Positions 25,732-35,041 of a stretch of 35,041 nt of DNA are shown in pieces. The DNA lies in NCBI GenBank assembly GCA_016213755.1, contig JACQZT010000494.1:1-35041 (forward strand), read 5' to 3'. Under the pieces are notes generated by a model that was given only the letters and a program-made list of their open reading frames with translations, ran no database searches and was not told the origin of the DNA. A program made the translations under genes and the position numbers. The number at the start of each line of letters is the position of its first letter. Position 1 is the first letter of the stretch. This DNA comes from Acidobacteriota bacterium (GTDB lineage: Bacteria > Acidobacteriota > Terriglobia > Bryobacterales > Bryobacteraceae).

Positions 25732-28700
25732 CTACGCGACGGCCGGTTCGAGCAGCGGCAGAACGAAGGGTTCTTCGCGCCGCGCCACTCCCAGCACGCG
25801 CTTGTACTCGTGCGGGAACACCTTGACGAAACGCTCGAGCAGCCGGTCCCAGTTCTCCAGTATCCATCCCGCGCGCGGGCTCTCCGTCAAAGAGCGGTGC
25901 CGCTCGATCAGCGACCGGAGCAGGCGGATATCCTCAGCCTCCTCGACCGGTTCCAGGTCGACGCTCGACCGGTTGCACATCTTGGCGCAAAATTCGCCGC
26001 TCTCGTCCAGCACGTAAGCGAACCCGCCGGTCATGCCGGCGGCGAAATTGCGCCCGGTCTGGCCCAGCACCACCACCCGTCCGTTGGTCATGTATTCACA
26101 GCCGTGATCGCCCACCGCCTCCACCACCGCCGTGGCCCCCGAGTTGCGCACCGCGAAACGCTCGCCGGCCATGCCGTTAAAGAACGTTTCGCCGCTGGTG
26201 GCGCCGTACAAAACCACGTTTCCGATAACGATGTTCTCCTCGGCCAGGAAGCCGGACGTGCGCGGCGGATAGACCACGATCCGGCCGCCCGACAGGCCCT
26301 TGCCCGTGTAGTCGTTGGCGTCGCCCTCCAGCGTCAGCGTCACGCCCCGCGCCAGAAACGCTCCAAAGCTCTGGCCCGCCGAGCCGGTGAAATGGATCCG
26401 GATGGTATCCTCCGGCAGCCCTTCCGAGCCGAAGCGTTTGGCGATCCGGCCGCTCAGCATGGCGCCCACCGTGCGGTGCACGTTGCGAATGGGAAGCTGA
26501 ATCTCGACCGGAGTCTTGGACTCCAGCGCATAGCGGGCCTGGTCCATCAGCCGGTAATCGAGCGCCTGCGAAATGCCGTGATCCTGCCCGATGACGCATC
26601 GCCGCGCCACGCGCGTGGGCGCGGGCGGGTTGTACAGAATCGAGGAGAAGTCCAGTCCCTTGGCCTTCCAGTGGTCCACCGCCTGGCGCATCTCCAGGCG
26701 GTCCACCCGGCCCACCATCTCGTCCACCGTGCGGAAGCCCATCTGGGACATGATTTCGCGCAGCTCTTCGGCCACGAAGAAGAAGTAGCGGATGAGGTCC
26801 TCCGGTGTGCCGGTGAACTTGGCGCGCAGGGCCGGGTCCTGGGTGGCGATGCCCACCGGGCAGGTGTTCAGGTGGCACTTGCGCATCATGACGCAGCCCA
26901 GGGCGATGAGCGGCATGGTCGAGAAGCCGAACTCCTCGGCGCCCAGCAGCGCGGCGACGGCCACGTCGCGGCCGGTTTGCAGCTTGCCGTCGGTTTGCAG
27001 CCGCGTGCGCCCGCGCAGGTCGTTCATCACCAGCACCTGCTGCGTCTCGGCCAGACCCAGTTCCCAGGGGGCGCCGGCGTGCCGGATGGAGCTCAAAGGC
27101 GAGGCGCCCGTGCCGCCCGAGTCGCCCGAAATCAGAATCAGGTCGGCGTGCGCCTTGGCCACGCCCGCGGCCACCGTGCCGACGCCCACTTCGGCCACCA
27201 GCTTGACCGAAATGCGCGCCCGCGGGTTGACGTTCTTCAAATCGTAAATCAGTTGGGCCAGGTCTTCGATGGAATAGATGTCGTGGTGCGGCGGCGGCGA
27301 AATCAGTTGCACGCCGGGAATCGAATGGCGGACCTTGGCGATGACCGCGTCCACCTTGTGCCCCGGTAGCTGCCCGCCCTCGCCGGGCTTGGCGCCCTGC
27401 GCGATTTTGATCTGCAACTCGTCGGCGTTCACCAGGTAATGGGCGGTGACGCCGAAGCGCCCCGAGGCCACCTGTTTGACCGAGCTGCGCCGCTGGTCCT
27501 GGAAGCGCTCCTCGTCCTCGCCGCCCTCGCCGGTATTGGACCGGCCGCCCATGCGGTTCATGGCGATGGCAATGGTCTCGTGCGCTTCCCGCGAAATCGA
27601 GCCGTAGGACATGGCTCCGGTGGCGAAGCGCTTGACGATCTCGGCGGCCGGCTCCACTTCGCCAGGCGGAACCGGCTGGGCGGCCTTCTTGAACTCCATT
27701 AGCCCGCGCAGGGTCGCCAGTTGGCGGTTCCGACCGTTGAGGGCGTCCGAGTACTCTTTGTAGGTCTGGTAGCTCGGCTGCTTGATCGAGTGCTGGAGCT
27801 TGGAGATGGTGGCCGGATTAATCAGGTGATGCTCGCCGCGCACGCGGTACTGGTAGTTGCCGCCCACGGCCAGTTCCGTGTCGCTCTCCGTCACCGACTG
27901 GAACGCAAGACGGTGCTTCATTTGAGCTTCCCGCGCCAGCACCTCCAGGTCCACGCCTTCGATGCGCGAGGCGGTGCCGGTGAAGTACTTTTCCACCAGC
28001 GAACGGCTCAGGCCGATGGCTTCGAAAATCTGCGCGCCGCGGTAGCTTTGCAGGGTCGAGATGCCCATCTTCGAGAAGGTTTTCAGCAGGCCCTTGTCGA
28101 TGGCCTTCTTGAAATTCTTGAGCGCGGTCTCGAAAGCAACACCGTTCAGAAGCCCTTTGGCGGCCATATCCTCGAGCGTCTCGATGGCCAGGTACGGGTT
28201 GACCGCGCTGGCGCCGTAGCCGATGAGCAGGGCGAAGTGCATCACCTCGCGCGGCTCTCCCGATTCCACCACCAGGGCCACCTGCGTGCGGCTTCCCTCG
28301 CGCACCAGGTGGTTGTGCACCGCGGTCAGAGCCAGCAGGCTCGGAATGGGCGCGTACTCCTCGTCCATGCCGCGGTCGGACAGGATCAGCAGACTGTAGC
28401 CGGACTTGATGGCCGTCGACGCGGTGCGGCACAGCCGGTCGAGGGCGCGCTCGAGCGCCCGCCCGCCGCCCTCGGCGCGAAAGACCATGGGCAGGGTGGT
28501 GGCCAGAAAGTCGCCCCAGTTGACCCGCCGCAGCTTCTCCAGGTCGCGGTTGGTCATGATGGGCTGCGGCAGCTTCAGCGTGTGGCAGTGCAGCGGCGTT
28601 TCGTCCAGGATGTTGCGCTCGGTGCCGATATAGCTGGTGAGCGACATGACCAGCTCCTCGCGGATGGGATCGATGGGCGGGTTGGTCACCTGCGCGAACA

Positions 28701-30279
28701 ACTGCTTGAAGTAGTGGAACAGCGGCTGCGGCCGTTCGGAAAGGCACGCCAGCGGCGTGTCGGCGCCCATCGAGCCTACCGGTTCCTCGCCGTTCACCGC
28801 CATGGGCGTGAGCAAGGTCTTCAGGTCTTCGTCCGTGTAGCCGAACGAGCGCTGGCGCCGCAGAACGGTCTCGTGGTCGGTTTCATGGATCCGCGGCGGC
28901 TCGGGCAGGCTGTCGAGGTGAATCTGGTTTTCCCGGAGCCATTCCGCGTAAGGCCGGCGCGAGGCCAGCCGGTGCTTGAGCTCGTCGTCGGGGACGATGC
29001 GGCCCTCGACCGTGTCGGCCAGCAGCATCTTGCCCGGCTGCAAGCGGCCCTTGAACACCACGTCCTCGGGCTTGATGGGCAGCACGCCCGCCTCGGAGGC
29101 CATGATCAGCAGGCCGTCGTTGGTGATGAGGTAACGAGCCGGGCGCAAACCGTTGCGGTCCAGCGTCGCGCCGATGACGCGGCCGTCGGTAAAGGCCACC
29201 GCCGCCGGCCCGTCCCAGGGTTCCATCAGCGAGGCGTGGTACTCGTAGTAGGCCCGCTTTTCGGCGGGCATGGTGAGGTCGGCGTCCCACGCTTCGGGAA
29301 TCAGCATGGACAGGACGTGCGGCATGCTCCGGCCGGCCAGGCACAGCATTTCGATCGCGTTGTCCAGGCTGGCCGAGTCGCTGCCCCCGGGCGCCACCAC
29401 GGGCAGAATCTTCGGCATGTCGTCGCCGAACAGGTCCGACTTGAGCACCGGGTGCCGCGCGTGCATCCAGTTCACGTTCCCCTTGATGGTGTTGATTTCG
29501 CCGTTGTGGCAGATGTAACGGAACGGGTGCGCCAGTTGCCAACTCGGAAAGGTGTTGGTCGAGAAGCGCTGGTGCACCAGGCACAGTGCGCTGGTCGCGT
29601 CCGGATCGCTCAGTTCGTGATAGAACTCGGCGATCTGCGGCGCCAGCAGCAGACCCTTGTAGACGATGGTCCGGCAGGACAGCGACGGCACGTAGAAGAA
29701 ACTCTTGTCGCGAATGTCGGAGGCCGCAATCTCGTTTTCCGCGCGCCGGCGCACGACAAACAGCTTGCGCTCGAACTGGTCCTCGTCCATCGCCGCGCCC
29801 CGCTGCACGAACAACTGCTCGATGTAGGGCTGCGAGGCCCGCGCCACGCGCCCGATGGCGTCCGAATTCACCGGCGTGTCGCGCCAGCCGAGCACCGTCA
29901 GGCCCTCTTCCTGTGCAATCCGCTCGACGATGCCCTCGCAGCGCAAGCGCGGCTGCGGCTCCACGGGCAGGAACATCATCCCCACGCCGTATTCGCCCGG
30001 CGCGGGAAGCGAGAAGCCGAGCTTGGCGCACGCCTTCTTGAAAAACTGGTGCGGGATCTGAATCAGCACGCCCGCCCCGTCGCCGGTTTCCGGGTCGCAG
30101 CCGCACGCGCCGCGGTGGGTCAGATTGAGCAGAATCTGAATGCCCTTCAGAACGATGTCGTGCGACTTCCGGCCCTTGACGTGGACCACGAACCCGATGC
30201 CGCAAGCATCGCGCTCGCGGGACGGATGGTACAGTCCTTGGGCTGGAGGTAGTCCCCTGGAGATGTGCTCGTCGTTCAT
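25732..30279 (-). CDS. gltB: Glutamate synthase, large subunit
   Basis: This 1515-residue enzyme makes two glutamates from glutamine and 2-oxoglutarate. After a 25-residue propeptide, Cys26 in [10 protein letters not shown] is the N-terminal amidotransferase nucleophile. The central and FMN-binding synthase domains include [15 protein letters not shown] and a 3Fe-4S cluster site [20 protein letters not shown]. The C-terminal glutamine-amidotransferase-like beta-helix carries [14 protein letters not shown] and [13 protein letters not shown] lies about 8 bases before the ATG. Its promoter (30371-30398) is interleaved with sites shared with the divergent LysR gene. Confidence 0.97.
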   Translation of the reverse strand: MNDEHISRGLPPAQGLYHPSRERDACGIGFVVHVKGRKSHDIVLKGIQILLNLTHRGACGCDPETGDGAGVLIQIPHQFFKKACAKLGFSLPAPGEYGVGMMFLPVEPQPRLRCEGIVERIAQEEGLTVLGWRDTPVNSDAIGRVARASQPYIEQLFVQRGAAMDEDQFERKLFVVRRRAENEIAASDIRDKSFFYVPSLSCRTIVYKGLLLAPQIAEFYHELSDPDATSALCLVHQRFSTNTFPSWQLAHPFRYICHNGEINTIKGNVNWMHARHPVLKSDLFGDDMPKILPVVAPGGSDSASLDNAIEMLCLAGRSMPHVLSMLIPEAWDADLTMPAEKRAYYEYHASLMEPWDGPAAVAFTDGRVIGATLDRNGLRPARYLITNDGLLIMASEAGVLPIKPEDVVFKGRLQPGKMLLADTVEGRIVPDDELKHRLASRRPYAEWLRENQIHLDSLPEPPRIHETDHETVLRRQRSFGYTDEDLKTLLTPMAVNGEEPVGSMGADTPLACLSERPQPLFHYFKQLFAQVTNPPIDPIREELVMSLTSYIGTERNILDETPLHCHTLKLPQPIMTNRDLEKLRRVNWGDFLATTLPMVFRAEGGGRALERALDRLCRTASTAIKSGYSLLILSDRGMDEEYAPIPSLLALTAVHNHLVREGSRTQVALVVESGEPREVMHFALLIGYGASAVNPYLAIETLEDMAAKGLLNGVAFETALKNFKKAIDKGLLKTFSKMGISTLQSYRGAQIFEAIGLSRSLVEKYFTGTASRIEGVDLEVLAREAQMKHRLAFQSVTESDTELAVGGNYQYRVRGEHHLINPATISKLQHSIKQPSYQTYKEYSDALNGRNRQLATLRGLMEFKKAAQPVPPGEVEPAAEIVKRFATGAMSYGSISREAHETIAIAMNRMGGRSNTGEGGEDEERFQDQRRSSVKQVASGRFGVTAHYLVNADELQIKIAQGAKPGEGGQLPGHKVDAVIAKVRHSIPGVQLISPPPHHDIYSIEDLAQLIYDLKNVNPRARISVKLVAEVGVGTVAAGVAKAHADLILISGDSGGTGASPLSSIRHAGAPWELGLAETQQVLVMNDLRGRTRLQTDGKLQTGRDVAVAALLGAEEFGFSTMPLIALGCVMMRKCHLNTCPVGIATQDPALRAKFTGTPEDLIRYFFFVAEELREIMSQMGFRTVDEMVGRVDRLEMRQAVDHWKAKGLDFSSILYNPPAPTRVARRCVIGQDHGISQALDYRLMDQARYALESKTPVEIQLPIRNVHRTVGAMLSGRIAKRFGSEGLPEDTIRIHFTGSAGQSFGAFLARGVTLTLEGDANDYTGKGLSGGRIVVYPPRTSGFLAEENIVIGNVVLYGATSGETFFNGMAGERFAVRNSGATAVVEAVGDHGCEYMTNGRVVVLGQTGRNFAAGMTGGFAYVLDESGEFCAKMCNRSSVDLEPVEEAEDIRLLRSLIERHRSLTESPRAGWILENWDRLLERFVKVFPHEYKRVLGVARREEPFVLPLLEPAVA

Positions 30280-30370
30280 TGCATGGCCTCATTTGTGCCG
30301 AGGTTGGTCGGCCCCGGATCGCGACGTAGGGATCGGTTGGGATACGTGCCGCGGGACACGTATTTGAAGT

Positions 30371-30398
30371 AGTATAGCATACGCTAAAAATTAGTCAA
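30371..30398 (-). promoter_or_regulatory. Sigma-70 promoter of gltBD
   Basis: On the minus strand TTGACT (30398-30393), 16 bases, TATACT (30376-30371). It lies about 90 bases upstream of gltB. The spacer holds TAGC-N4-GCTA (30375-30386), a small dyad that could bind the LysR protein. Confidence 0.65.
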
Positions 30399-30440
30399 TC
30401 GGAAGTTATAGACCGTTGACATTAGCTCTACTTATGCTAT
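30374..30440. repeat. Inverted repeats in the gltB-LysR divergent region
   Basis: ATAGCATA (30374-30381) is repeated in inverted orientation as TATGCTAT (30433-30440), 51 bases apart. One copy lies on the gltB -10 side and the other next to the LysR start codon. A third AT-rich TAGC element (TTAGCTCTA, 30422-30430) lies between. Such spaced arms are typical of LysR-type recognition and activation sites, although a strict T-N11-A dyad was not found. Confidence 0.4.
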
Positions 30441-30443
30441 CAT
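30416..30443 (+). promoter_or_regulatory. Candidate promoter of the LysR gene
   Basis: TTGACA (30416-30421), 16 bases, TATCAT (30438-30443). The -10 overlaps the ATG at 30442, so transcription would begin near the in-frame GTG at 30451. If this promoter is used, the LysR message would be leaderless. Confidence 0.35.
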
Positions 30444-31341
30444 GATCCGAGTGGGCTTTGAACATCTCAAGCTTTTCAAGGATATAGTCCAGAATCGGAG
30501 CATCAGCCGGGGTGCCCAACTCAACGGGATCAGCCAATCGGCGGCCAGCCAGCACCTGGGCGAGGTGGAACGCAGCCTGGAGGTGAAGCTGCTGGATCGC
30601 AGCACCCGTCCCTTGACCCTGACCGCGGCAGGCCGGCTGTACTACGAGATGTGCCGGGACGTCCTGCGGCGTCGCGAGGAGCTTAACTCCTCGCTGGGAC
30701 GGCTGAAAAGCCAGGTGGAAGGGTCGGTGCGGCTGGCCTCCATTTACTCCGTTGGCCTGTCGGAAATGTCGCGCCTGGAAACCGAGTTCGCCCGCCGGTT
30801 TCCGCAGGCTCATTTGCACGTCGAGTATTTGCGCCCCGAGAAAGTCTTCGAGGCGGTGCTGAACGACCAAGCGGATCTGGGCCTGGTGAGCTACGCCGAA
30901 GCGACCAAAGAGATCACCGTGATCCCCTGGCGGGATGAGGAGATGGTGGTGGCGGCCTCGCCCCGGCACCCTCTGGCCACTCTCGCGGTGGTGCGGGCCG
31001 GCGACTTGCACGAGCGGGATTTCATCGGCTTCGACGAGGACCTGCCCATCCGGCGCGAGGTGGACCGTTTCCTGCGCGAGCGGGGCGCCGCCGTCAGCGT
31101 GGTGATGCACTTCGACAACATCCAGATGGTGAAGGAAGCGGTGGCGCTCGGCTCCGGTGTCAGCATCCTGCCGGCGCGCAGCCTGCGCGCCGAGATCGAC
31201 CAGGGACGGCTGGTATCCATTCCGCTGGAGGCGCCCGGCCTGTGCCGTCCGGTCGGCATCATCCATCGCCGCCGGCAGAAATTCACGCGCGCCGTGGCGG
31301 CGTTTCTCGATCTGCTGGAAGCCAAACCGGTGGCGTGCTAG
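30442..31341 (+). CDS. LysR-type regulator, probably of gltBD
   Basis: The 299-residue protein has the LysR winged helix-turn-helix at about 5-65 (FEHLKLFKDIVQNRSISRGA, SQSAASQHLGEVERSLEVKLLDRSTRPLTLTAAG) and a periplasmic-binding-protein-like effector domain (about 90-295). It is divergent from gltB, as GltC is from gltAB in B. subtilis; the ligand may be 2-oxoglutarate or glutamate (inference). The ATG at 30442 overlaps a possible -10, so the GTG at 30451 is an alternative start that would remove only MIR. No Shine-Dalgarno is present. Confidence 0.9.
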   Translation: MIRVGFEHLKLFKDIVQNRSISRGAQLNGISQSAASQHLGEVERSLEVKLLDRSTRPLTLTAAGRLYYEMCRDVLRRREELNSSLGRLKSQVEGSVRLASIYSVGLSEMSRLETEFARRFPQAHLHVEYLRPEKVFEAVLNDQADLGLVSYAEATKEITVIPWRDEEMVVAASPRHPLATLAVVRAGDLHERDFIGFDEDLPIRREVDRFLRERGAAVSVVMHFDNIQMVKEAVALGSGVSILPARSLRAEIDQGRLVSIPLEAPGLCRPVGIIHRRRQKFTRAVAAFLDLLEAKPVAC

Positions 31342-31380
31342 CATGATGCGTTAGGAACTCCGGTTGTTCTCGCGACGCCT

Positions 31381-32190
31381 ATGCCCCTGCTTCCCGGACT
31401 GAGATTCTTCCGCACCCTGGCGGACCGAAGGACGCTTCTGTTCCAGCTCGTGCGCCGGGATTTCGAGCAGCGCTTCGTGGGATCGGCGGCCGGCTGGCTG
31501 TGGGGCCTGATTCAGCCCCTGGTGCTGTTGCTGAGCTGGACCTTCGTCTTCCAGGTGTGCCTGAAGATGGAACTGCCGCGCGACGCCATCACGCGCAACT
31601 ACACCATGTTCCTGTTCGCCGGCTACCTGCCCTGGCTGCTGTTCCAGGAGACCGTGACGCGCTCGGCGACGTCGCTGCTGGACCATTCCAACCTCATCAC
31701 GAAGACTGTCTTCCCGGCCGAAGTGATCCCGGTATCGGTCTTCCTGTCGTCGCTGGTCAGCCACCTGATGACGCTCACGTTGGCCGTGATCGCAGCCTTC
31801 CTATGGCTCAACCACTTCAGCGTGATGATCTTCCTGCTGCCGCTCTACATGCTGTTCACGGGGCTGTTCGCGGTAGGCATCGGCTGGGTTGTCGCCAGCC
31901 TCCAGGTGTACCTGCGCGACACGGCGCAGGTGATGATCGTGGTGCTGACGCTGTGGTTCTGGGTGACGCCGATCTTCATCACCGAGGAGCAGTATCCGGC
32001 CGGGGTGCAGTGGGTGCTGAAGGTGAACCCGCTGGCGCACCTGGTGCGGGCCTATCGCGAGCGGCTGCTGTCCTACCGCCTGCCCGCGGCCGAAGAGCTC
32101 ATGATCCTGACGATTTGCTCGGTGGCCGCATTCGTCGTCGGGGGCCTGATTTTCCGGCACCTGAAGCGGGGGTTCGCCGATGTGCTCTAG
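31381..32190 (+). CDS. ABC-2 type transporter permease (polysaccharide-export type)
   Basis: The 269-residue membrane protein has about six hydrophobic helices. It carries the family's N-terminal amphipathic segment and first helix (LVRRDFEQRFVGSAAGWLWGLIQPLVLLLSWTFVFQ) and the late motif WFWVTPIFITEEQYPAGVQWVLKVNPLAHLVRAYRE. This matches Wzm/TagG-type permeases that export O-antigen, teichoic acid or similar glycans with an ATPase partner. No ATP-binding subunit gene lies beside it in the window, which is unusual since the pair is normally adjacent. Its end overlaps the next gene's start by 11 bases. Confidence 0.88.
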   Translation: MPLLPGLRFFRTLADRRTLLFQLVRRDFEQRFVGSAAGWLWGLIQPLVLLLSWTFVFQVCLKMELPRDAITRNYTMFLFAGYLPWLLFQETVTRSATSLLDHSNLITKTVFPAEVIPVSVFLSSLVSHLMTLTLAVIAAFLWLNHFSVMIFLLPLYMLFTGLFAVGIGWVVASLQVYLRDTAQVMIVVLTLWFWVTPIFITEEQYPAGVQWVLKVNPLAHLVRAYRERLLSYRLPAAEELMILTICSVAAFVVGGLIFRHLKRGFADVL

Positions 32191-34144
32191 GCTCCTCCTG
32201 GCAACTTGCTGGCTGGCCGCCTCCACCTTCGCTGCCGTCACTGTGCGTTTCGACACCCGCGCGCCCGAAATCGGTCCCTATCCCTCCGACGCGCTCACCA
32301 TCGAGGACGCCGCACAGGCCACCGGCCGCCGCATCGACCTGCCGGCCGTGGGCCAGGACTACCAGCTGCTGAACGAGCTCGACGGCTTCAGCCCCAACGC
32401 CCGCCTGCGGGTGCGGTTTTCCGGCCCCGTCAACCCCGAAACTCTGAAAGAGGGTATCCGCCTGCTGGCGCTGGACGGCGCCCCGGCCGACCCCATCCCG
32501 GTCAACCAGGTGGTTTGGGATTCGTCCACCTACAGCGCCTTCGCGAAACCCGACCGCGTGCTCGACCAGCAGCGGCGCTACGCGCTGCTGGTAACCGATG
32601 CCGTGCGCGACACGTCGGGAAGCGCGGTGGAACCGGACCCGGCGTTTCTCTCTTGCCTCCAGCAGACCTCGGGCTACTGCGGCGAACTGGCGAAGGCTAT
32701 CCCGCCGGACAGGGTTGTGGCGGCGTCGGTGTTTACCACGCTCAGCGCGACCTCCTGGCTGGAGCGGGCGCGAGCGGCGTTGAGCGAAGTCGCAACGGAA
32801 TACCAGCGCCGCGAAGGAGTGAGCGTCTTTTCGTTTTCCGATCTTGGCGCCGTGACGCTGCACATGCAGACCGGCGCGGACCCGGCGCAATTCGAAGAAG
32901 CTTCCCTGCCCTTCTCGCTCCTCAGCGGCGTGGATAAAATCGCTTTCGGCTCCTTCCGTTCGCCCAACTTCCTGGACTCGGGGCAGACCATCCCCGCCGC
33001 GCCTACCAAGCAAGCCCTCGAAACGCCGGCCGCCGCCGGCCGCATCCAGTTCCACGCGCTTCTGCCCGCGCGCGAAAAACCCGCCGCGGGCTACCCGGTG
33101 GTGATCGCCGGACACGGTTTCGGCGACAACCGCTTCGCCAGCCCCAGCGCGCTGGCCAGTTCCATGGCCGCCCAGGGCCTGGCGGTGGTCGCGATCAACG
33201 CCGTGGGCCACGGCTACGGCCCCGAGACGCGCCTGTTACTGCGCGACAAGACGGGCCGGACCTCGGAAGTGGACGGCGGCGGGCGCAGCTTGGATTTCAA
33301 CGGCGACGGCAAGATCGAGCCCCAGGAGGGCTGCCTGATCCTCTCCGGCGACGCCCCCATCGGCTTGCGGGACTGCCTGCGTCAGACCGTGGCCGACCTG
33401 ATGCAACTGGTGCGCGTGCTGCGCGCCGGCGTCGATCTGGACGGCGACGGCAGACCGGACCTCGACCCGGATCGCATCTACTATGCCGGCATCTCGCTGG
33501 GCGCCATCTACGGAACCATGCTGAACGCCGTCGAGCCCGGCATTCGCTCCGCGGTGCTGAACGTCGGCGGCGGGTCGGTGGCGGACATCGTCCGCTGGGG
33601 CCGCTCCTACCACTCCTACGGGGTCACGCTGCTGGGTGAGCGCGGGCTGCTCAACCGCGAGAAAGACTTCGACGACGCCTGGCCGCTGCGCGACAAGCCC
33701 GTCCGCGTTGTCGAAGAGACCTCCGCGCTCGAGATTCAGGAGCTGTTCGAGCGCATGGAGTGGTTCCACGCCCAGGGCGACCCCCTGTTTTTCGCGGGGC
33801 ATCTGAAGAAGCCCATCTTGTGGATGTTCGCCAGGGGCGACCGGTCGGTGCCCAACCCGGCTTCCAGCGCCCTGGTGCGCGCCGCCGGCATGCGCGAATC
33901 GGCCTGGCTCTACCGTCACGACCTGGCGCGCCAAATTCTGCCTTCTCTGGATGAGAACCCGCACGCCTACCTCGCGGACCTGTTCTCGCTGGCGTCGCTG
34001 CCCATCGCGCTGGCCGCCCAGCAGCAGGCGGCCGCTTTTCTGGCCACCGGCGAAATCAACGACCCCAACGCCCTGCTGCGCTTTCTGCTCGGAAAGAATA
34101 TCTTTGAGGTTCCGGACGTGTTGCCGGAAGAATTGAACTACTGA
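32180..34144 (+). CDS. Secreted alpha/beta hydrolase (bacterial lipase-like)
   Basis: The 654-residue exported protein has a signal peptide (LLLATCWLAASTFA). An N-terminal beta domain like the Ig-type N-domain of large bacterial lipases follows (ARLRVRFSGPVNPETLKEG). The hydrolase domain has GHGFGDNRF (oxyanion-side loop) and the nucleophile elbow YYAGISLGAIYG with Ser439. Two DxDxDG-type calcium loops are inserted: DFNGDGKIEPQE near 372-383 and DLDGDGRPDLDPD near 420-432. The catalytic acid and His are not certain. The ATG at 32180 overlaps the permease gene, and the sulfatase GTG follows 9 bases after the stop. Confidence 0.8.
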   Translation: MCSRLLLATCWLAASTFAAVTVRFDTRAPEIGPYPSDALTIEDAAQATGRRIDLPAVGQDYQLLNELDGFSPNARLRVRFSGPVNPETLKEGIRLLALDGAPADPIPVNQVVWDSSTYSAFAKPDRVLDQQRRYALLVTDAVRDTSGSAVEPDPAFLSCLQQTSGYCGELAKAIPPDRVVAASVFTTLSATSWLERARAALSEVATEYQRREGVSVFSFSDLGAVTLHMQTGADPAQFEEASLPFSLLSGVDKIAFGSFRSPNFLDSGQTIPAAPTKQALETPAAAGRIQFHALLPAREKPAAGYPVVIAGHGFGDNRFASPSALASSMAAQGLAVVAINAVGHGYGPETRLLLRDKTGRTSEVDGGGRSLDFNGDGKIEPQEGCLILSGDAPIGLRDCLRQTVADLMQLVRVLRAGVDLDGDGRPDLDPDRIYYAGISLGAIYGTMLNAVEPGIRSAVLNVGGGSVADIVRWGRSYHSYGVTLLGERGLLNREKDFDDAWPLRDKPVRVVEETSALEIQELFERMEWFHAQGDPLFFAGHLKKPILWMFARGDRSVPNPASSALVRAAGMRESAWLYRHDLARQILPSLDENPHAYLADLFSLASLPIALAAQQQAAAFLATGEINDPNALLRFLLGKNIFEVPDVLPEELNY

Positions 34145-34153
34145 GGAATCAAC

Positions 34154-35041
34154 GTGCCCTTATCCCGCCGAAACTTTCTCGTGCAAACCGCCGCGCCGGC
34201 CCTGCTGGCGCAAAAGCCCGCGCCCCGGCGGCCCAACATTCTGCTCATCGTGGCCGACGACCTGGCCGCCTGGATGCTGGGCTGCTATGGCAACCGGGAG
34301 ATCCGGACGCCTAACATCGATACCCTGGCGCGCACCGGCGCGCGGTTCGCTAACAGCTTCGTCTGCACCCCGGTCTGTTCGGCCAGCCGCGCCACCCTGT
34401 TTACGGGCCGCACGCCGCGCCAGCACGGGATCCACGATTTCCTGACCGCCCAGCCGGTCGAGAACCCGCCGCAGGGCCAGGTGGCGCCGCCCGCGTCGTT
34501 CAAAAGCGAGGTCATGATCTCCGACCTGCTGGCCGGCGCGGGCTATAACTGCGGCTACGCCGGCAAGTGGCACATGGGCGACGACGCGACGCCCGGCCAC
34601 GGCTTTAAATCCACCTACACGATGGGAACCGGCCGCTATCAGGATCCGGTGATGTACCGCAACGGGCAAAAGGTCGAGGAAAAGGGCTACCTGACCGAGC
34701 TCTTGACTCGGGAGACCTGCCGCTTCCTCGACGAGCAGAAAGCCGAAGCGCCCTTCTTCCTGGTGGCCAGCTACTTCAACCCGCACCTGCCTTACGACGG
34801 GCACCCGCAGAAGTACTACGACATGTACAAAGACACGTCGTTCGACACCCTCGGCTGGGAGCCGGCGGCCAAGAACGCGCTGCGGGAAAAAGAACTGCTC
34901 GCCGACACGGTCGGCAACCTGCGCAAGTGCGCCGCCTCGACCACCGCGCTGGACGACCAGATTCCCATCCTGCGCCGCAAGCTGCAAGAGCGGGGCCTGC
35001 TCGACAACACCCTGATCGTCTTCACCGGCGACAACGGTTTC
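34154..35041 (+). CDS. Tat-exported sulfatase (N-terminal part)
   Basis: The gene is cut by the right edge after 296 codons. It starts at GTG with GAGGA 6 bases upstream. SRRNFLVQTAAPALLA is a twin-arginine signal. PNILLIVADDLAAWMLGCYG provides the metal-binding aspartates, and FVCTPVCSASRATLFTGR carries the formylglycine site, here CSASR with Cys75. GYAGKWHMG and the closing TGDNGF (metal-binding Asp293-Asn294) complete the active-site set. Sulfatases hydrolyse sulfate esters in the periplasm, often of algal or host glycans. Alanine rather than proline at the third position of the C-x-P-x-R motif is a known variant. No sulfatase-maturing enzyme is in view. Confidence 0.93.
   Translation, partial: MPLSRRNFLVQTAAPALLAQKPAPRRPNILLIVADDLAAWMLGCYGNREIRTPNIDTLARTGARFANSFVCTPVCSASRATLFTGRTPRQHGIHDFLTAQPVENPPQGQVAPPASFKSEVMISDLLAGAGYNCGYAGKWHMGDDATPGHGFKSTYTMGTGRYQDPVMYRNGQKVEEKGYLTELLTRETCRFLDEQKAEAPFFLVASYFNPHLPYDGHPQKYYDMYKDTSFDTLGWEPAAKNALREKELLADTVGNLRKCAASTTALDDQIPILRRKLQERGLLDNTLIVFTGDNGF

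Noticed and set aside
23986-27369. 1127-codon plus-strand frame running from the lgt fragment through gltD and gltB
   Set aside because: Apart from the lgt-like first 100 codons it is antisense to glutamate synthase and is a compositional shadow.
27721-30252. 843-codon plus-strand frame opposite gltB
   Set aside because: Antisense to the conserved gltB; His/Arg/Gly-rich shadow.
1-35041. tRNA, rRNA, CRISPR arrays, prophage or intact insertion sequences
   Set aside because: None was recognised on reading both strands. The only mobile-element trace is the decayed fragment at 120-480.

Overview
The window is GC-rich, densely coding chromosomal DNA. It most resembles an Acidobacteriota genome of the Bryobacterales/Solibacter type. 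That is an inference from the mix of genes: acidobacterial-style small secreted proteins, a PEP-CTERM protein, an FHA-type sigma-54 activator, a secreted lipase-like hydrolase and a Tat-exported sulfatase. No rRNA or tRNA gene and no CRISPR array was seen.

Layout. (1) 1-2240: the end of an unknown gene, a decayed transposase fragment, then the conserved rplU-rpmA-obgE block with a terminator squeezed against the obgE start. (2) 2237-4976: a possible self-contained sigma-54 circuit. An FHA-AAA+-Fis activator (minus strand) is followed by two paralogous 135-residue secreted proteins. Each has its own -24/-12 promoter and its own upstream pair of CTATCCGA-type repeats. (3) 5062-9247: truB converges on a minus-strand run of a zinc-ribbon miniprotein, a TPR protein, yvcK and glmU (UDP-GlcNAc synthesis and sensing). 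(4) 9406-11745: a small unknown protein, a HEAT-repeat secreted protein and a PEP-CTERM protein. (5) 11971-17264: a tripartite efflux operon (TolC-RND-adaptor) whose RND gene carries a one-base frameshift near its 3' end. (6) 17323-18761: an SPFH/band-7 membrane protein with a 57-residue ribbon-helix-helix protein starting on the next base, controlled by a promoter whose -10 lies in a GATATC dyad. Beside them is a DUF433 antitoxin whose toxin gene is gutted. (7) 18832-23958: an MGMT-like/ATL protein, a secreted protein, then ileS-lspA-lgt, which combines tRNA charging with lipoprotein maturation. (8) 24007-30443: a partial diverged second copy of lgt, then gltD and gltB (glutamate synthase) divergent from a LysR regulator, the same arrangement as gltC-gltAB of Bacillus subtilis. 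(9) 31381-35041: an ABC-2 polysaccharide-export-type permease, a secreted alpha/beta hydrolase and a truncated sulfatase.

The most interesting region is 2237-4976. Activator, binding-site candidates, sigma-54 promoters and secreted outputs sit together, which suggests a local signalling unit for envelope or secreted proteins. The SPFH-RHH pair with its operator-like promoter is the second candidate system. All assignments come from reading the sequence and recalling protein families; no database search was run.
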